64,000 nucleotides of DNA from Sthenelais limicola (Eukaryota; Annelida; Polychaeta; Phyllodocida; Sigalionidae): assembly GCA_942159475.1 (NCBI GenBank), contig OW804096.1, positions 105,188,194-105,252,193 of the forward strand. Reading direction: 5' to 3'. The translations under genes and the position numbers were made by a program. Positions within the stretch are counted from its first letter, which is position 1. The number at the start of each line of letters is the position of its first letter. Positions 10,251 through 21,213 of this stretch are shown here, piece by piece. The notes under the pieces are model-generated. The model searched no databases and was not told where the DNA came from. It saw only the letters and a list, made by a program, of their open reading frames with translations.

Positions 10251-12597
10251 TTGTATTTATTTGAAAATATCATATATCCATCTGTAGAACCTAAACATTC
10301 TTAACACTTCACAAATAATAGTTAAAACCAAATCCGTGCCCACAACTACAATAGGATTATACAACACAGTGAAGCTACAACAGGCCTTAATACCTGCCAC
10401 TGGTCACTCACCTGCATGGCATTCACACCTACTGTCGCACATATCTGACACTACATTCTCTGAAAATTACACTCAGTCTCTGCCACCCATTCATGGAAAC
10501 CCCTCTCCACTAAACTAAACAATCCCTTTTATAGTTCTAAACGATCCCTTTTATAATTCCTTATTTAGTGATAGATCCTGGAGGGCTGTGTCGTATTGTG
10601 ACATGCTTAAAAAGTTAGTATTTATGTCCCGCCTTCAAGCCCCTACCAGTCCTATGATAATACAAGGAGGATCATTTTATATAATCATACGAATACATTG
10701 ATATGAATGCAATTAATTTACATATTTATTATGAATATATATAAATAAATTTGAAGCATAGGTGAGTAATTCTCCCAATCGGGTATCATTTGGTTTTTTA
10801 GCCTAGGGTCTCTACAACCTGTATTTGGTATGATCACACATGATTATAACCATTTCATTCGAGTTCCTAGGCAAAAATGAGGCCGTGGGAACCATACTTT
10901 CAAAGTTCTTATGCCAGAATATCCACCGCTATAGCTATAAAAGTACTTTTTCAGGCTAGGAAATAATTAATAATTATGGAATTGGAATACAATACACAGG
11001 CACATTTAGAAAATATATTACTTCTGCTGAAGAAAATGATTTCAGTATTATGAAAAAACACAACATTTATATATATAATATCTAATTTAAACTGATCTAC
11101 ACATGGAAAATATCATTTTGGAATATCTGTGTCACGTTATGTCATCTATTAGATTCAAAATAATGAAATACCCCAAGACAAAACATTAATATTAAATTGT
11201 ATTTAGTATGTGTGGACGAAAGATGGACATATTTTGGTAAGATACAAAAGTTACTAACTAGCCCATGAAATCCCTGAAATCTAAATCATTTGTTAAATCG
11301 GGTTTAATAAGGCCAAAATAAGGCAAAATAATAGGGAAAATAGAGGTATCTAAATTATAGGTTTAGGAATTGAAATATTTGCCCCAGCCTTTCCAAACTT
11401 CACCTGCATTATACTGATATTCCCTTCAACAGGTACACCAAAGATCGTAGAGATTCAATGAATTTTATTTTTTCTTAAAAAATGGCCTCCTGAAATCAAA
11501 TGCTGCCTGTATAAAGACCATTGTGTAGTATTGTGACATTATATCGATGGACAATATATATAAATCGTCCTACGGACATAGCATTTTAGGGTGGTCTCCA
11601 CACCCATCCCCCAAATGACCTATGATCAAACCATCGGAGACATATACAATTCATATTTAATTAAAGTTAAAAGCATTTACTATATTGTCCTTGCCGTCAG
11701 AATGCTATGAAAAATAAAGACACGTTTTTTGCAAGAATTATATGTCGCCATAACAGGGGTATATTTTTTATTGATAAAAGGTTAATATAAGCAGAATAAT
11801 CCTCTGCAAGTTTACATATCAGGCTAGTGAAAACGCACAATATTAGGCCCCCCCTGTGAGTGGTTTGTATGTAATAATTTCATTTCTATTTTCATATAAA
11901 TGCCTTATCCTTTCGGAAATAGGATTTCTATATCTTCTTTTTTATCTATACTATTCCTACTCATCATTCAACCTATCAAATCCTTCCAAGTTTTTGTGTT
12001 TGCCAGAGCCTTTTGTTGCACATTCAGGCATAAAAATATTCCTTTTCCTTCCCTTATTTAAGACTTTGACATATATATATCTACAGTACATCATGTCATC
12101 AAGGTTTATAATGGTAGGATACATAGTGACATTGTGCCAGTTGTTTTCACTAGGTGGCGGCGTTGTTCTCACCAGGTGGCGGGGAAAGTGACTGGATTGT
12201 ATTTACAAATTATTTTAACATTGGAGGTGCTGCTATAACATTTTTGTGGCATTTATACCCTATAAATATTCCGCATCATGGAGTTAGGGACATTATAAGT
12301 GATATCCTTTCATAGTGAATTTGTATAATTTATCTGTTTGATGCTGAAAAACGTTGTCATTCAAAACACCCTAATAATTGTACATATAGATTGTCCCTAG
12401 TGGCTTGGTTGGGACACAGTCACCACACAACTGAAACAATCACTTGAATGTTGTCCTGCCACGCTCTGTACTGCATGGCTTAGAATGGCAGAATTGATGG
12501 AAATAAAAAGATGGCAGTAAAGAGAAGTTAATGTGCTAAACTCTCTTTGAAAACATTTGGGAATATAGATCTTTCAAATCTTCCCATGAACAAAAAT
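10251..12597. other. Unassigned intergenic sequence
   Basis: AT-rich DNA with many short ORFs but no protein motif, repeat or RNA gene that I can support. Confidence 0.4.
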
Positions 12598-12883
12598 ATA
12601 ACCCTCAATAGAAGTGTCTCACTGAGTGCATCATAAGTGTGTTTTTTAACCTGGTCAATAGTGTATTATTGAGAGCATGAGAACTGCTTTAAATACACCT
12701 GGCCAATAGTGCATCAATGAGAGCATTAGAAGTGCATTTATAAATCGGGTCCATAGAGCATTATGAAATCAAGTTTGAGCCTCACAACTGTTTACGATTT
12801 CCACTATAGTAAAGCACCAGGTCAGTATCAGGTCAAAAGTTCCAGGTAAAAACTAGGTAAGAAATGCAATCATGCACATCGGG
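12598..12883 (-). repeat. GTGCAT-family MITE-like repeat, copy 3
   Basis: Reverse-orientation copy of 8209-8412. On the plus strand it contains two imperfect roughly 55-bp units in tandem, each reading CCTGGYCAATAGTG ... GAGAGCAT ... (12649 and 12702 on). Its CCCGATGTGC end at about 12883 interrupts the adjoining LINE reverse transcriptase right after the KYLG block, so it inserted into the LINE. Confidence 0.62.
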
Positions 12884-14060
12884 AACCTAAGTACTTGTAT
12901 TGTTGTACCTGAGTTAAGGTCTCGTTTCCTAAAACCAATTTTTTTGTAGCTGTTGTTTTCGATTTTTGGCGCCCAATATTGAATTTGATGTATTGGGTCT
13001 TGTTAACATTCATAGAAATTTTGTTTACTTTACACCATGAGTGGATGCAATTTAGGTTTTGTTGTAATTGATTTGTCAATTTGTCCTGGTCTTTGTTACC
13101 ATAGAGAAGGACAGTATCATCCGCATAATGTTGGATGATAGAATTTTCCACTATTTTATTTAAATCGTTTTTATATAAATTGAGAAGAGGATGGGTCCTA
13201 AAATGGTTCCTTGAGGAACGCCAAAAGTTATTGTTTCTTGGGAGGAAATAAGACCATTAACTCTTACAGTTTGCTTTCTGTTTTCAAGGTAGTTCCTGAA
13301 TCATTTGTTGGAATGTCCCTTAACGCCATAATTTTCTAGTTTTGACAATAATTTTTTATGGTAGATGGTGTCAAAAGCCTTCTTGAAATCCAAGAAGACT
13401 GCCACACATGATTTTGATTCATTGATGTTCTCATAAACTTCTTGTAGAACATCTATGTGAGCATGGGTTACTGATCGACCTTTTCTGGAGCCATACTGCT
13501 TGTCAAAATAAAGCTTGTTTGTTTCGATATGAACTGAAAGTTGTTTCTGAATTAGTTTTTCAAGAATTTTAGCTGGCATTGAGATTCCAGAAATAGGTCG
13601 ATAGTTATTGGTTGATTTTTGGGAGCCACTCTTAAACAGAGGAGTAACGACTGCTGTCTTGAATAATTCAGGGACAACAGCAGAGGTGATTGATTGATTT
13701 ATAACATGAGTAAACTGAAACATGAGGGCTCTGAGACAATTTTTTAGTATCTTCCCTGAGATAGTATCTTCCCTGAGATATTTGGGATTCCAGAGCTCTT
13801 GTGTGGATCAATACAGTCTACATCCTCCATTACTTCTTTGGGGGAGACTCCCCTTAGATTCAGATTTTTCGAATCAGTTAAATCGTTATTTTTGTTACCT
13901 TGTTTTTCCGAGATATTTAGGAGTTCCTCAGTTTCGAAGGAGGAAGGCTCAGGAATCATTTTCGCAAGAGATGGTCCAACATTTGTGAAGAAGCTATTAA
14001 ACTCGTCTGCGATTTTACCCTGAGCGATCTTGTTTCCATCCTTATCTGAGAGATAAATAT

Positions 14061-14728
14061 GATTATATTATGATCGGGGGTTGTACACCCTGGAACAGAG
14101 TGAAATCCGACCATTGTATAACGTCACAGAGAAACCACGCGTGAATTTAGGCGTATTCATTTAGAGGCTTTCTATTGGTCAATGCCAAGTGGACTGTACT
14201 AGCTAGGGGAGAACCAGGTGAAATTTTGATCTGAGACAACAGTAAATTTTGTTAATATTCTATGGTGAAATAATACTTAAATGATTTATATTTATTCATT
14301 AAACACATCTTATCTCTAAATACCTTCTTCGCACAAGGTGGATCGCGTAATTTACGCCTTAAAACACGGGCATTGATTTTCCATGACTCCCCCTAGTAAA
14401 AAATGAACCGCGACGTTGCGCTGCATGTGACGTCATGCCCATTCATACGTCTCTTCGAGAGTTGTCACTCAATATGGCGGATCGTTGTACGAACTAGGTA
14501 AATAAAGAATTTGTTTCTGACTTCTTTTCTAAACATTAGATTATGATATAAAAATAGAATGTAACTCGAGCAGTGTCTAGGAGACTGTATATGATGCCCA
14601 CTCATTTTTACCGACCTGAGTATCTCTCTTGAGGCCTAGCGGCCTCTCAAGAGATACTCAGGTCGGTAAAAACTTGTTGGCATCGTACAACATATACAGC
14701 CTCCTAGACATGGCTCTCATTACATTCT
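14061..14728. mobile_element. 668-bp insertion in LINE with ATAT target duplication and terminal palindrome
   Basis: Flanked by ATAT at 14057-14060 and 14729-14732. Removing the insert plus one ATAT joins the LINE coding sequence exactly in frame (SNSNI to YLSDKDG), so the boundaries are well defined. The right portion is an inverted repeat of about 175 bp (14554-14730). The body has a consensus CRE-like palindrome TGACGTCA (around 14429) and AATATGGCGG (around 14463) followed by a splice-donor-like AG/GTAAAT. No terminal inverted repeat matches the left end, and no coding sequence is recognised. The superfamily is unknown. Confidence 0.68.
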
Positions 14729-14730
14729 AT
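14554..14730. repeat. Large imperfect palindrome (about 85-bp arms)
   Basis: The left arm runs from ATAGAATGTAA to GAGGCC and the right arm from GGCCTCTCAAGAG to TTACATTCTAT, centred near 14637. Shared blocks include TTTTTACCGACCTGAG and TCTAGGAG. It would extrude a long hairpin. Confidence 0.8.
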
Positions 14731-15110
14731 ATTACTATTGCTCTTAATTTTCTCAGGACTTATAATTGACTGTATTGAGCCCCAGAGAGCCCGGGGGTCC
14801 TTCACACAAGAATTCAATTTGTCAGACAGAATAGTATTTTTTCTTTTTCTGCACATATTATTAACTTTGTTTTTCAGGTGTTTAGCTTCGATCAGTAGAT
14901 CTCTATCATTTTTTGCTCTTGCCAATCTGAACTTCTTGTCTCTTTCGTTCATAAGAGAGGTAATTTCTTTGGTAAGCCATTCAGGTTTTTTTCAAATGTT
15001 TTTGAAGTATTTCATGGGGCACATTCGGTCCATGTACAGATTTATTTGCTCCAATATCAAGTCCCAACAGGCATCAGGGTCCTCACTGATACGGCTTAAG
15101 ATTTCGACCA

Positions 15111-15406
15111 CGCCCACATATTTTCGTCACTACAAACTAGGATACCGACTGCCCGCTGATCGTGTGAAAATGCTATTTCCCGGCTTCCAATCGACCCAAA
15201 CAATGTCTCCAGGCCTAGGGAAAATGCATAATCTTACAAAGGGTATTCTTACCCATGGCCTGATTCCTATACCAAACATCATTTGGAAGTAACATTCCCG
15301 GTTTAACTCCTGAGTAGAAGGGGCTATCGGCAGAGAGCATTTCTTTTGCAGGTCAGTTGTCTTGCCTCATGCGAACCTCTGCTTCCAAATCCAGAATTGA
15401 GATAGT
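15111..15406. other. Unassigned gap between two LINE pieces
   Basis: About 300 bases without recognisable coding or repeat sequence. It separates two LINE fragments of the same orientation. Confidence 0.4.
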
Positions 15407-16547
15407 AAATTCAAATTCAAATTTAAATTCAGAATTCTTTATTGCATGACTTTGTTCACAATAGGTCGGTCAATTCTGACACCGAGACATGCCAGTTCTT
15501 CCGATGACTGCCAACGTCTCTTTCTTGAATTTTTTGTTACAACAATAACGTGAAGATCCCTTTATAGGGCTTCATAACAACTTAATAATAATAACATGTC
15601 AGCTTTGAATGAGATGAATATTTACATCTGAAAATAGTAGATGAGGGTCCTAGCTAATAACAATCTAAATCATTTTTATACATCGTTATACATCAATATT
15701 AAAGGGTACAGTGTAACACACAATTCCTCAGTTATGTCCAGCATGGAGCACTAATACAAGTTATACTGACTGCGGACTAAGAGGCGACAGCGACATAGTT
15801 GATTACAGTTAGAATTTGGCAGCGGTGACAAGTAGGAACACAAATCTTTTAGGCAGGAGCAGTAACATTCTACAGAGAAGAAATAAAGTATCACAGTAGA
15901 TTGATAAGTTGATATGAGAGAGAAGGCACACTTAATCGGTGTATGCTAATTCAGACACTAGTGATGAGTATAAGTATAAACAGTCGTATTTCAGTGTGAG
16001 CAGAAATATTTCACACTCTAAAGGGTGATAATATTATAATGTTATAACAGTACTAAGATCAGAAAGGCGCAAGAAGCTGTTGTGTATACTTCCTAAATGA
16101 GGAACTGTCCTCTATTTTGTGCGCTGCTGGTTTCAGCTCATTCCACCGTATTCTAGATTCATATGTAATAGAGTCAGTGACCTTAGACAACTTGGTGGTT
16201 AAGACTGTCATGTTTCTTTTTCCATTTGCATGGCTTCTAGTTGGCAGGTCTCTTATATCAATATTATTTTTATTTTGGGACAAGTAAAAAGCAATATCTA
16301 ATATATGTTTATCCCTTCGTGTTTGTAGGGGCCAAATATTTAGGGACTCATGCTCACGATCCACATTGTTGTATTTGGATTTATTAAAAATTATCCTTAA
16401 AGCTAAATTTTGTTGGGACTGAAGTTTTTGTAGCATGGCTTTCGGGGCAGAATCATAAATAAAATCACAATAAGCAATATTTGGAAGGATGGCTAACTTA
16501 TATATATCATGCTTGGCTTTGTGAGTCAAGGAGTAAAATAATGTATC
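15407..16547 (-). mobile_element. CR1/L2-like LINE 3' end with microsatellite tail
   Basis: The minus-strand frame 16529-16059 encodes the C-terminal LINE domain (HDIYKLAILPNIAYCDFIYD, QNLALRIIFNKSKY, RIRWNELKP). A 3' UTR follows. It ends near 15407 in AATTTAAATTTGAATTTGAA on the minus strand, a short tandem GAATTT-type tail as used by CR1/L2 LINEs instead of poly(A). It is 5'-truncated at about 16547 and may be the same family as the RT fragment at 12.9-15.1 kb, as a separate insertion. Confidence 0.72.
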
Positions 16548-17550
16548 CTATAGATTTTTAGCATTATCATCGCCAAACAAATTCTGTTGCCAGAATAAAT
16601 CGAACATTTCATCAGTAATAGCGTCAGCTCGATGGGGTTTGTTACCCAGTCCTTTTGCGTTTAATTCCTTTCTTTTTCCATTCAGGACTCTCGATGATGC
16701 AAAATGTTCACTGGTGATGATATTTTTGCCATACCCGGAATCTTTCAGATATCTAAATGAAGAAGGTAAGGTACCCTTTTAAAAATGTATACTTTTCGAT
16801 TATCAATATGGATATATGTAGAAATTGAAATGGCGATTTATTTAACTCAGAAAACAAAAAAATATTTTCATTATTTACCTCTCAATGCCTCGATGAATGG
16901 ATGTAAGTGTATCTGGTTCATAATCTGACCCGTCAATTTTCTTTACAATCAATAGATAGTTGCCTATCATGTTGTTAATTGTTGTTGGCTCCATGTCTTT
17001 TGGGTTCTGTGTAATTTTTTTCCCTGTTTCTCAGCCAGTCCTTGAACTTGGTAATAATCTGTTTCATTAAAAAGATAATATATTATAATTAGTTGTGGAG
17101 TTATATCACTAATATTTGTCACTGCTGCTGAATTAAGATCACTAGTTATTTATAGTATTTCTGTTAGTTCTAGTACGTCGATAATTATTGAAACAAGGTT
17201 TTTCACATCTCACTATTTTTAAAATGTAAATATATCATGTAGAAACTGCAACAAACGGCTCGTGAAATAGTTTTTCCTGATTGCTTTAATTATATATTTA
17301 CCTGGTCTGTTTTCTTGTTTGTGTTCTTGTTTCGTTGCTCTTTTATGTATTGCCGTAATTCCCAACCACTTTTCATGAGTGTCTTCAATTCAATTTCAGT
17401 GGGCCCTACACTGCCAGCAGCTTGTACACGATCGTCCCCAGGATCTTCCTCCTTCTGTGGATCTTCCACTAATGCAAATTCGTCTTCATCCAGAAAAAAA
17501 GTACTCAAAATATCGAAACAAATATCTTCCTCATCTGCTACAGCAGCCAT
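16548..17550 (-). pseudogene. Crypton-like tyrosine-recombinase gene, three exons, truncated
   Basis: Exon 1 is 17550-17302: ATG, MAAVADEEDICFDILST, an acidic stretch, then YIKEQRNKNTNKKT; it ends CAG/GTAAAT. Exon 2 is 17058-16879: KFKDWLRNREKNYTEP, DGSDYEPDTLTSIHRGIER; it ends AG/GTAAAT. Exon 3 is 16752-16548: YLKDSGYGKNIITS, GNKPHRADAITDEMFDLF. The QRNKNT, YEPDTLTSIHRGIERYL and ADAITDEM blocks in this order match the N-terminal half of the Crypton-derived KIAA1958/ZMYM-like recombinase family that is abundant in marine invertebrates. Splice phases are compatible (0, then 2). Exon 2 has one surplus A in CCCAAAAGAC that breaks the frame. The catalytic R-HxxR-Y half is absent, because the reading frame stops exactly where the LINE 3' fragment begins. 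Confidence 0.72.
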
Positions 17551-18561
17551 TGTTGTTGTGCTGTGTTTGTTGTGCTGTTTGGACGCAGGACTACTTTTAC
17601 AGTAGCCAATCAGAATGCAGACAGTTGCGTCATACAGTTCTATTTGCTTTGTAACCAATAACATCGCAGAAAAGATAACTGGGTCATCTGTTTCTTCCCT
17701 AGGGAAGAATGAAACATATTTCTTCCTGCTTGCTCGCATATAACAAACCTATACAAAGTTTATGGGCACTCCATTCCAGAGGTGAAATGATACACTATTA
17801 CAAGTCACTACTGCACGCACTCCCATCCCTCTCTAATGCAAAATGTGCTCTTAATGTTTCATATAGTTTATGCATTAATGCAGAAAGAGTCATTTAACCA
17901 AAATCCAATATTGACCAAACACCTCGCAATAACTTCAGCCTTTCATAGGTCCTTGAATTATGTACTGAGAGAGAGAGTTGGGGGAGTCGTTTCAACCTCT
18001 CCAGCGCTCCAGACTTAGTTCTAGTTAGGAGAGAAATGGAGCTATTTCTCTGTCAACAGATCACAAAATAAAATCTGTTTATATAGTTGTATATTGTCAT
18101 GAACTAATCCTCTGTTCCTGGCACTCATGCAAAAAGTATTAGGCCTATATATTCCATTTATAGATTACCCATGCTCCTATGTCCCAGTAAGCCTGTAGGA
18201 GCATGAGTAGAGAGGAGATGATGCAGGAGCTAGGGCCTGCTGGCCCCCATCCCTAGCCTAGGCCTTTGTATCCATGGCAGCGTCCTTCTAGATGTTAGCT
18301 CCAAACTCCGAATTTCTTAGCTAATTTGAAATTAATTTTGTACCTCCTGATCTTTTAGGGATTCTCCACCAATGATATACTGGGGTGTGTCCTAGTATAT
18401 ACTAAATTAAAGATATAAATGATAAGTACTGAGGCAACGATCTGTGTAGGTTGAAGGTGTGGAGTAGAGTGTAACTGTATTCCAGGAATAGCTCTCACAG
18501 CCCCAGCCTGTCTGACTGTAGCTCCACCCAGTGAATCCCCCGGTGTACATAGCATCATAAC
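17551..18561. other. Unassigned intergenic sequence
   Basis: Upstream of the Crypton-like gene. One small hairpin (ATGCTCCTA ... TAGGAGCAT near 18169-18203) is visible. Nothing else can be supported. Confidence 0.35.
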
Positions 18562-18789
18562 AAAATCAACTGCTGTATAATTGAATTGAAAAGTGTAGCA
18601 CTGGTGTTTCTCATGTTATACTGTGCGTATGCCTTAGGCTAGGAGCTTATAAAGTATTGAAAAACTGTATAAAGTTCTCCTCAAATTTGCCAACGTATGT
18701 CAGACACACTCAACTACAAAATAAAGCAGGGCATTAATTATTCGTCATTGATATGGTAAAGTAAATCCCAACTATGTAACATACATATC
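18562..18789 (+). repeat. Interspersed repeat, copy 1
   Basis: About 228 bp, collinear with 38261-38498. Shared blocks are CGTATGCCTTAGGCTAG, AGTATTGAAAAACT, GTCAGACACACTCAAC and TTGATATGGTAAAGT. No terminal structure or coding sequence is seen. The family is unclassified. Confidence 0.78.
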
Positions 18790-20146
18790 CGTACATAGGC
18801 ATATTATGTGCATAAACCCTGCTGACCTCTGAGGCTCCTAGGGCCGGTGCCACACATAGACACCTGGTGGTAATGTGGCTAAAAACTCACTAAAGTCCGC
18901 CATTGATAAAACCGTATAAATATGACGGGCAAAATCAATTATATACTTCAACTGAATTGGGGGATAGAGCCTGCAGCTCTAGGACATAAAGGTTGCAGGC
19001 TAAGAAAGAAGGACGAGACTGAAGACCTTTCATGATCGATTACTTGCATGGGTTCGATTCAAATACTTTCCCAACTAATATTTATGTCAGTCTGCCCAGA
19101 TTACAAATGGCGAAAAGCTAATCCAGTTATAGCTGGTGAGAAAATTTCCAGCACGACTAGAATTAGATTGTCAAGAAATATGATATATTGTGTTTTGTCT
19201 AGAAATCTACGGCGACAAGCGAGCGGGAGTGTCATGATGGACCTGGGAAAAAACACTTGAATTTTATGCCCGGCAATATGTCCGCCGGGGGGCAATAACA
19301 AGCTCATCTTACACACTGGCCAAGATGCTATTGGACATTTTTTCGTCTCTATAAAAGCGTCGAGGGACCTCATAGCTGGACAACTCGTGATCGAAGTGTG
19401 ACAAAAATTGTTGCTCAAACAATTGATGGGATTCTAAATATTTCATGAAAACGGCGATTTCTTTGACACGTTTGATTTGAACGTATACATTCCACCCGAT
19501 CTCTTCTAATTAATCATTTCATTACGAGCAAGATAGCGCACGACTGTGCTATTTATGGCTGCTTCTTATCGATTGGGCGACGTAGTTCTAAGAAAACAAA
19601 AACCAACGCGAATAACGAATAGTCAGGACAAAAAAAAGGAAGGATCTCACTGCATAGTTTAGATTACACACATTGCCCTAAGATTCCCCATTATTGCATC
19701 ACATTATCAACGTCATTCTCAGCAGAATCTTTTGATGTCATGAAAGCTCTGTGAAATATGCATGATGATAGGATTAGCCATGTGTTTACCACATTGTTCA
19801 ACTGCTAGCAGTGCCAGGGGAAATTAATATCATCCATCTGCCTTTACTAAAGTTTAGACGAAAAAAATATGAATCATCTTTCATGATCACTTAGCTTTCA
19901 TTTACTGGATCTAGACCTATATTGAAAAGATGGTTGAACAGATCTAATTCAAAGATAAAAGAAGCCTGAGTCAATTTATCAGTATCCCAATATATGCATC
20001 ATTCTTGATTGAACTGTTGACTAAGAGATTGTTTGTCATACATGGATGGTTGAAAGTGATGATTAAATCTATTTTCGCCTGTAATAGATGGATATAGAAT
20101 ATTGAAACCGCGAGCTCAACAACCCTCCTATGTCCTTGGGCTCATA
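18790..20146. other. Unassigned intergenic sequence
   Basis: Short ORFs on both strands around 19050-19420 show no motif. No repeat or RNA gene is supported. Confidence 0.35.
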
Positions 20147-20202
20147 GTGTTGATCAAAATCGTCCTCCGCATATATATGCGGAGGACGATTTTGATCAAC
20201 AC
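20147..20202. repeat. Perfect 56-bp palindrome
   Basis: Two 28-base arms are exact reverse complements with no spacer. The left arm starts GTGTTGATCAAAATCG and the centre is CATATATATG. It would form a cruciform or hairpin. Confidence 0.92.
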
Positions 20203-21187
20203 CCTATAGGGAGCATAAACATTCTGGGCAGCTTGGAACACACAATAACATCCATGAGAATTCTATAGAATTCCCCTCGGAATGAATTCGAATTCATATC
20301 ACATACCAGAAAGATTTGCCAAATGAAATTATGTACCAGTTTCTGCTTTCGATTTTAGGGTAATATTTTCGTAACCTGTGTAAATAGGCGTTAACAGGGT
20401 GTTAAATGCACTAAAGTACTATCATAGGAATTCAGAGGATTGAGAAGGTTTCACGGAGAGTATATATCCTATTTCATTCATATCTATCATTCATATCATA
20501 ACTCTAAACCGGTAACGAAGCATGCAGACACGTTTTTATTGTTCGGTCTGAATTTTGTGAGGCAACTTTTCAACCGGACACGTCAAATGATTAGCGCTGA
20601 AGGCAACTGAGAAAAGACGTGGTTAAAATCTGAAAACAACCCTCTGGGACAAAATTTATTCTACTCATTCGCTGCCATTAAAGGTCTCGGATTGGCAGCA
20701 GGAACGGGTCGATGCCTTCTTTTTCTTCTCGCTGCAGGGTAGGCTCAGTGTTTAACTATTTAAGGAAATTCATCCTGCAAATCCAAACCTATAGGTTTTG
20801 TTATCACCCAAACGAAGACGTATCCGTACCGGAGTGTTGAGACCATTCATCAACTACATGCCCCGTGTACCTGATGAATCTCCGATGAAGGTAAGTTGGG
20901 GAAGAATAAATTGTCCAACGTCAGTGGTATAGAGTATGACGGATCAGGTTGATATAACCCCATTTACACTCACTCACCCCTGTCTTGAATCTCAGTCGTT
21001 CATACCAAACTCACATCAATGAATTCCATATTTATATATACTGGTCATCTTGACCAGTCATTCAATCATGAATCATGATAAAATTATTATTATTAATTAT
21101 CCCTCTATCTCTTCTATCATAACAACAAATGTAACTGTCTTTTATGAACATGTGTTTTTCTTAAACAAAGGAACCTTTAGGCTCCGT
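20203..21187. other. Unassigned intergenic sequence
   Basis: No gene, repeat structure or RNA gene is supported. Confidence 0.35.
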
Positions 21188-21213
21188 TGAATAATAATAA
21201 TAATAATAATAAC
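21188..21213. repeat. (AAT)n microsatellite
   Basis: A run of AAT trinucleotides following CGTTG. It may be the tail of a LINE fragment, but no coding sequence is visible beside it. Confidence 0.7.

Larger units (their letters stand above)
12884..15110 (-). mobile_element. CR1/L2-like LINE, truncated, split by insertion
   Basis: Non-LTR retrotransposon remnant. Reading the minus strand from about 15110: a pre-RT linker (PEWLTKEITSLMNERDK, RALWGSIQSIIS), the 668-bp insertion 14061-14728, then GKIADEFNSFFTNVG, NYRPISGISMPAKILEKLI, FLDFKKAFDTIYHKKLL (motif A), HYADDTVLLYG (YADD, catalytic) and VQQYKYLG at 12890. These are RT motifs of the CR1/L2/Jockey group. The endonuclease domain and the C-terminus with 3' end are missing: the 5' side is truncated and the 3' side is cut by the MITE at 12883. 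In-frame stops and a deletion between motifs A and C (about 13150-13300) show decay. Confidence 0.82.

Noticed and set aside
14490..14510. Short exon MADRCTN with splice donor in the LINE insertion
   Set aside because: The frame hits TAG exactly at the donor. Coding use is implausible, so it is kept only as a promoter-like observation.
16059..17550. One continuous gene joining the Crypton-like exons to the downstream C-terminal LINE frame
   Set aside because: The downstream frame has LINE C-terminal motifs and a microsatellite tail. The junction has a stop codon and no splice site.
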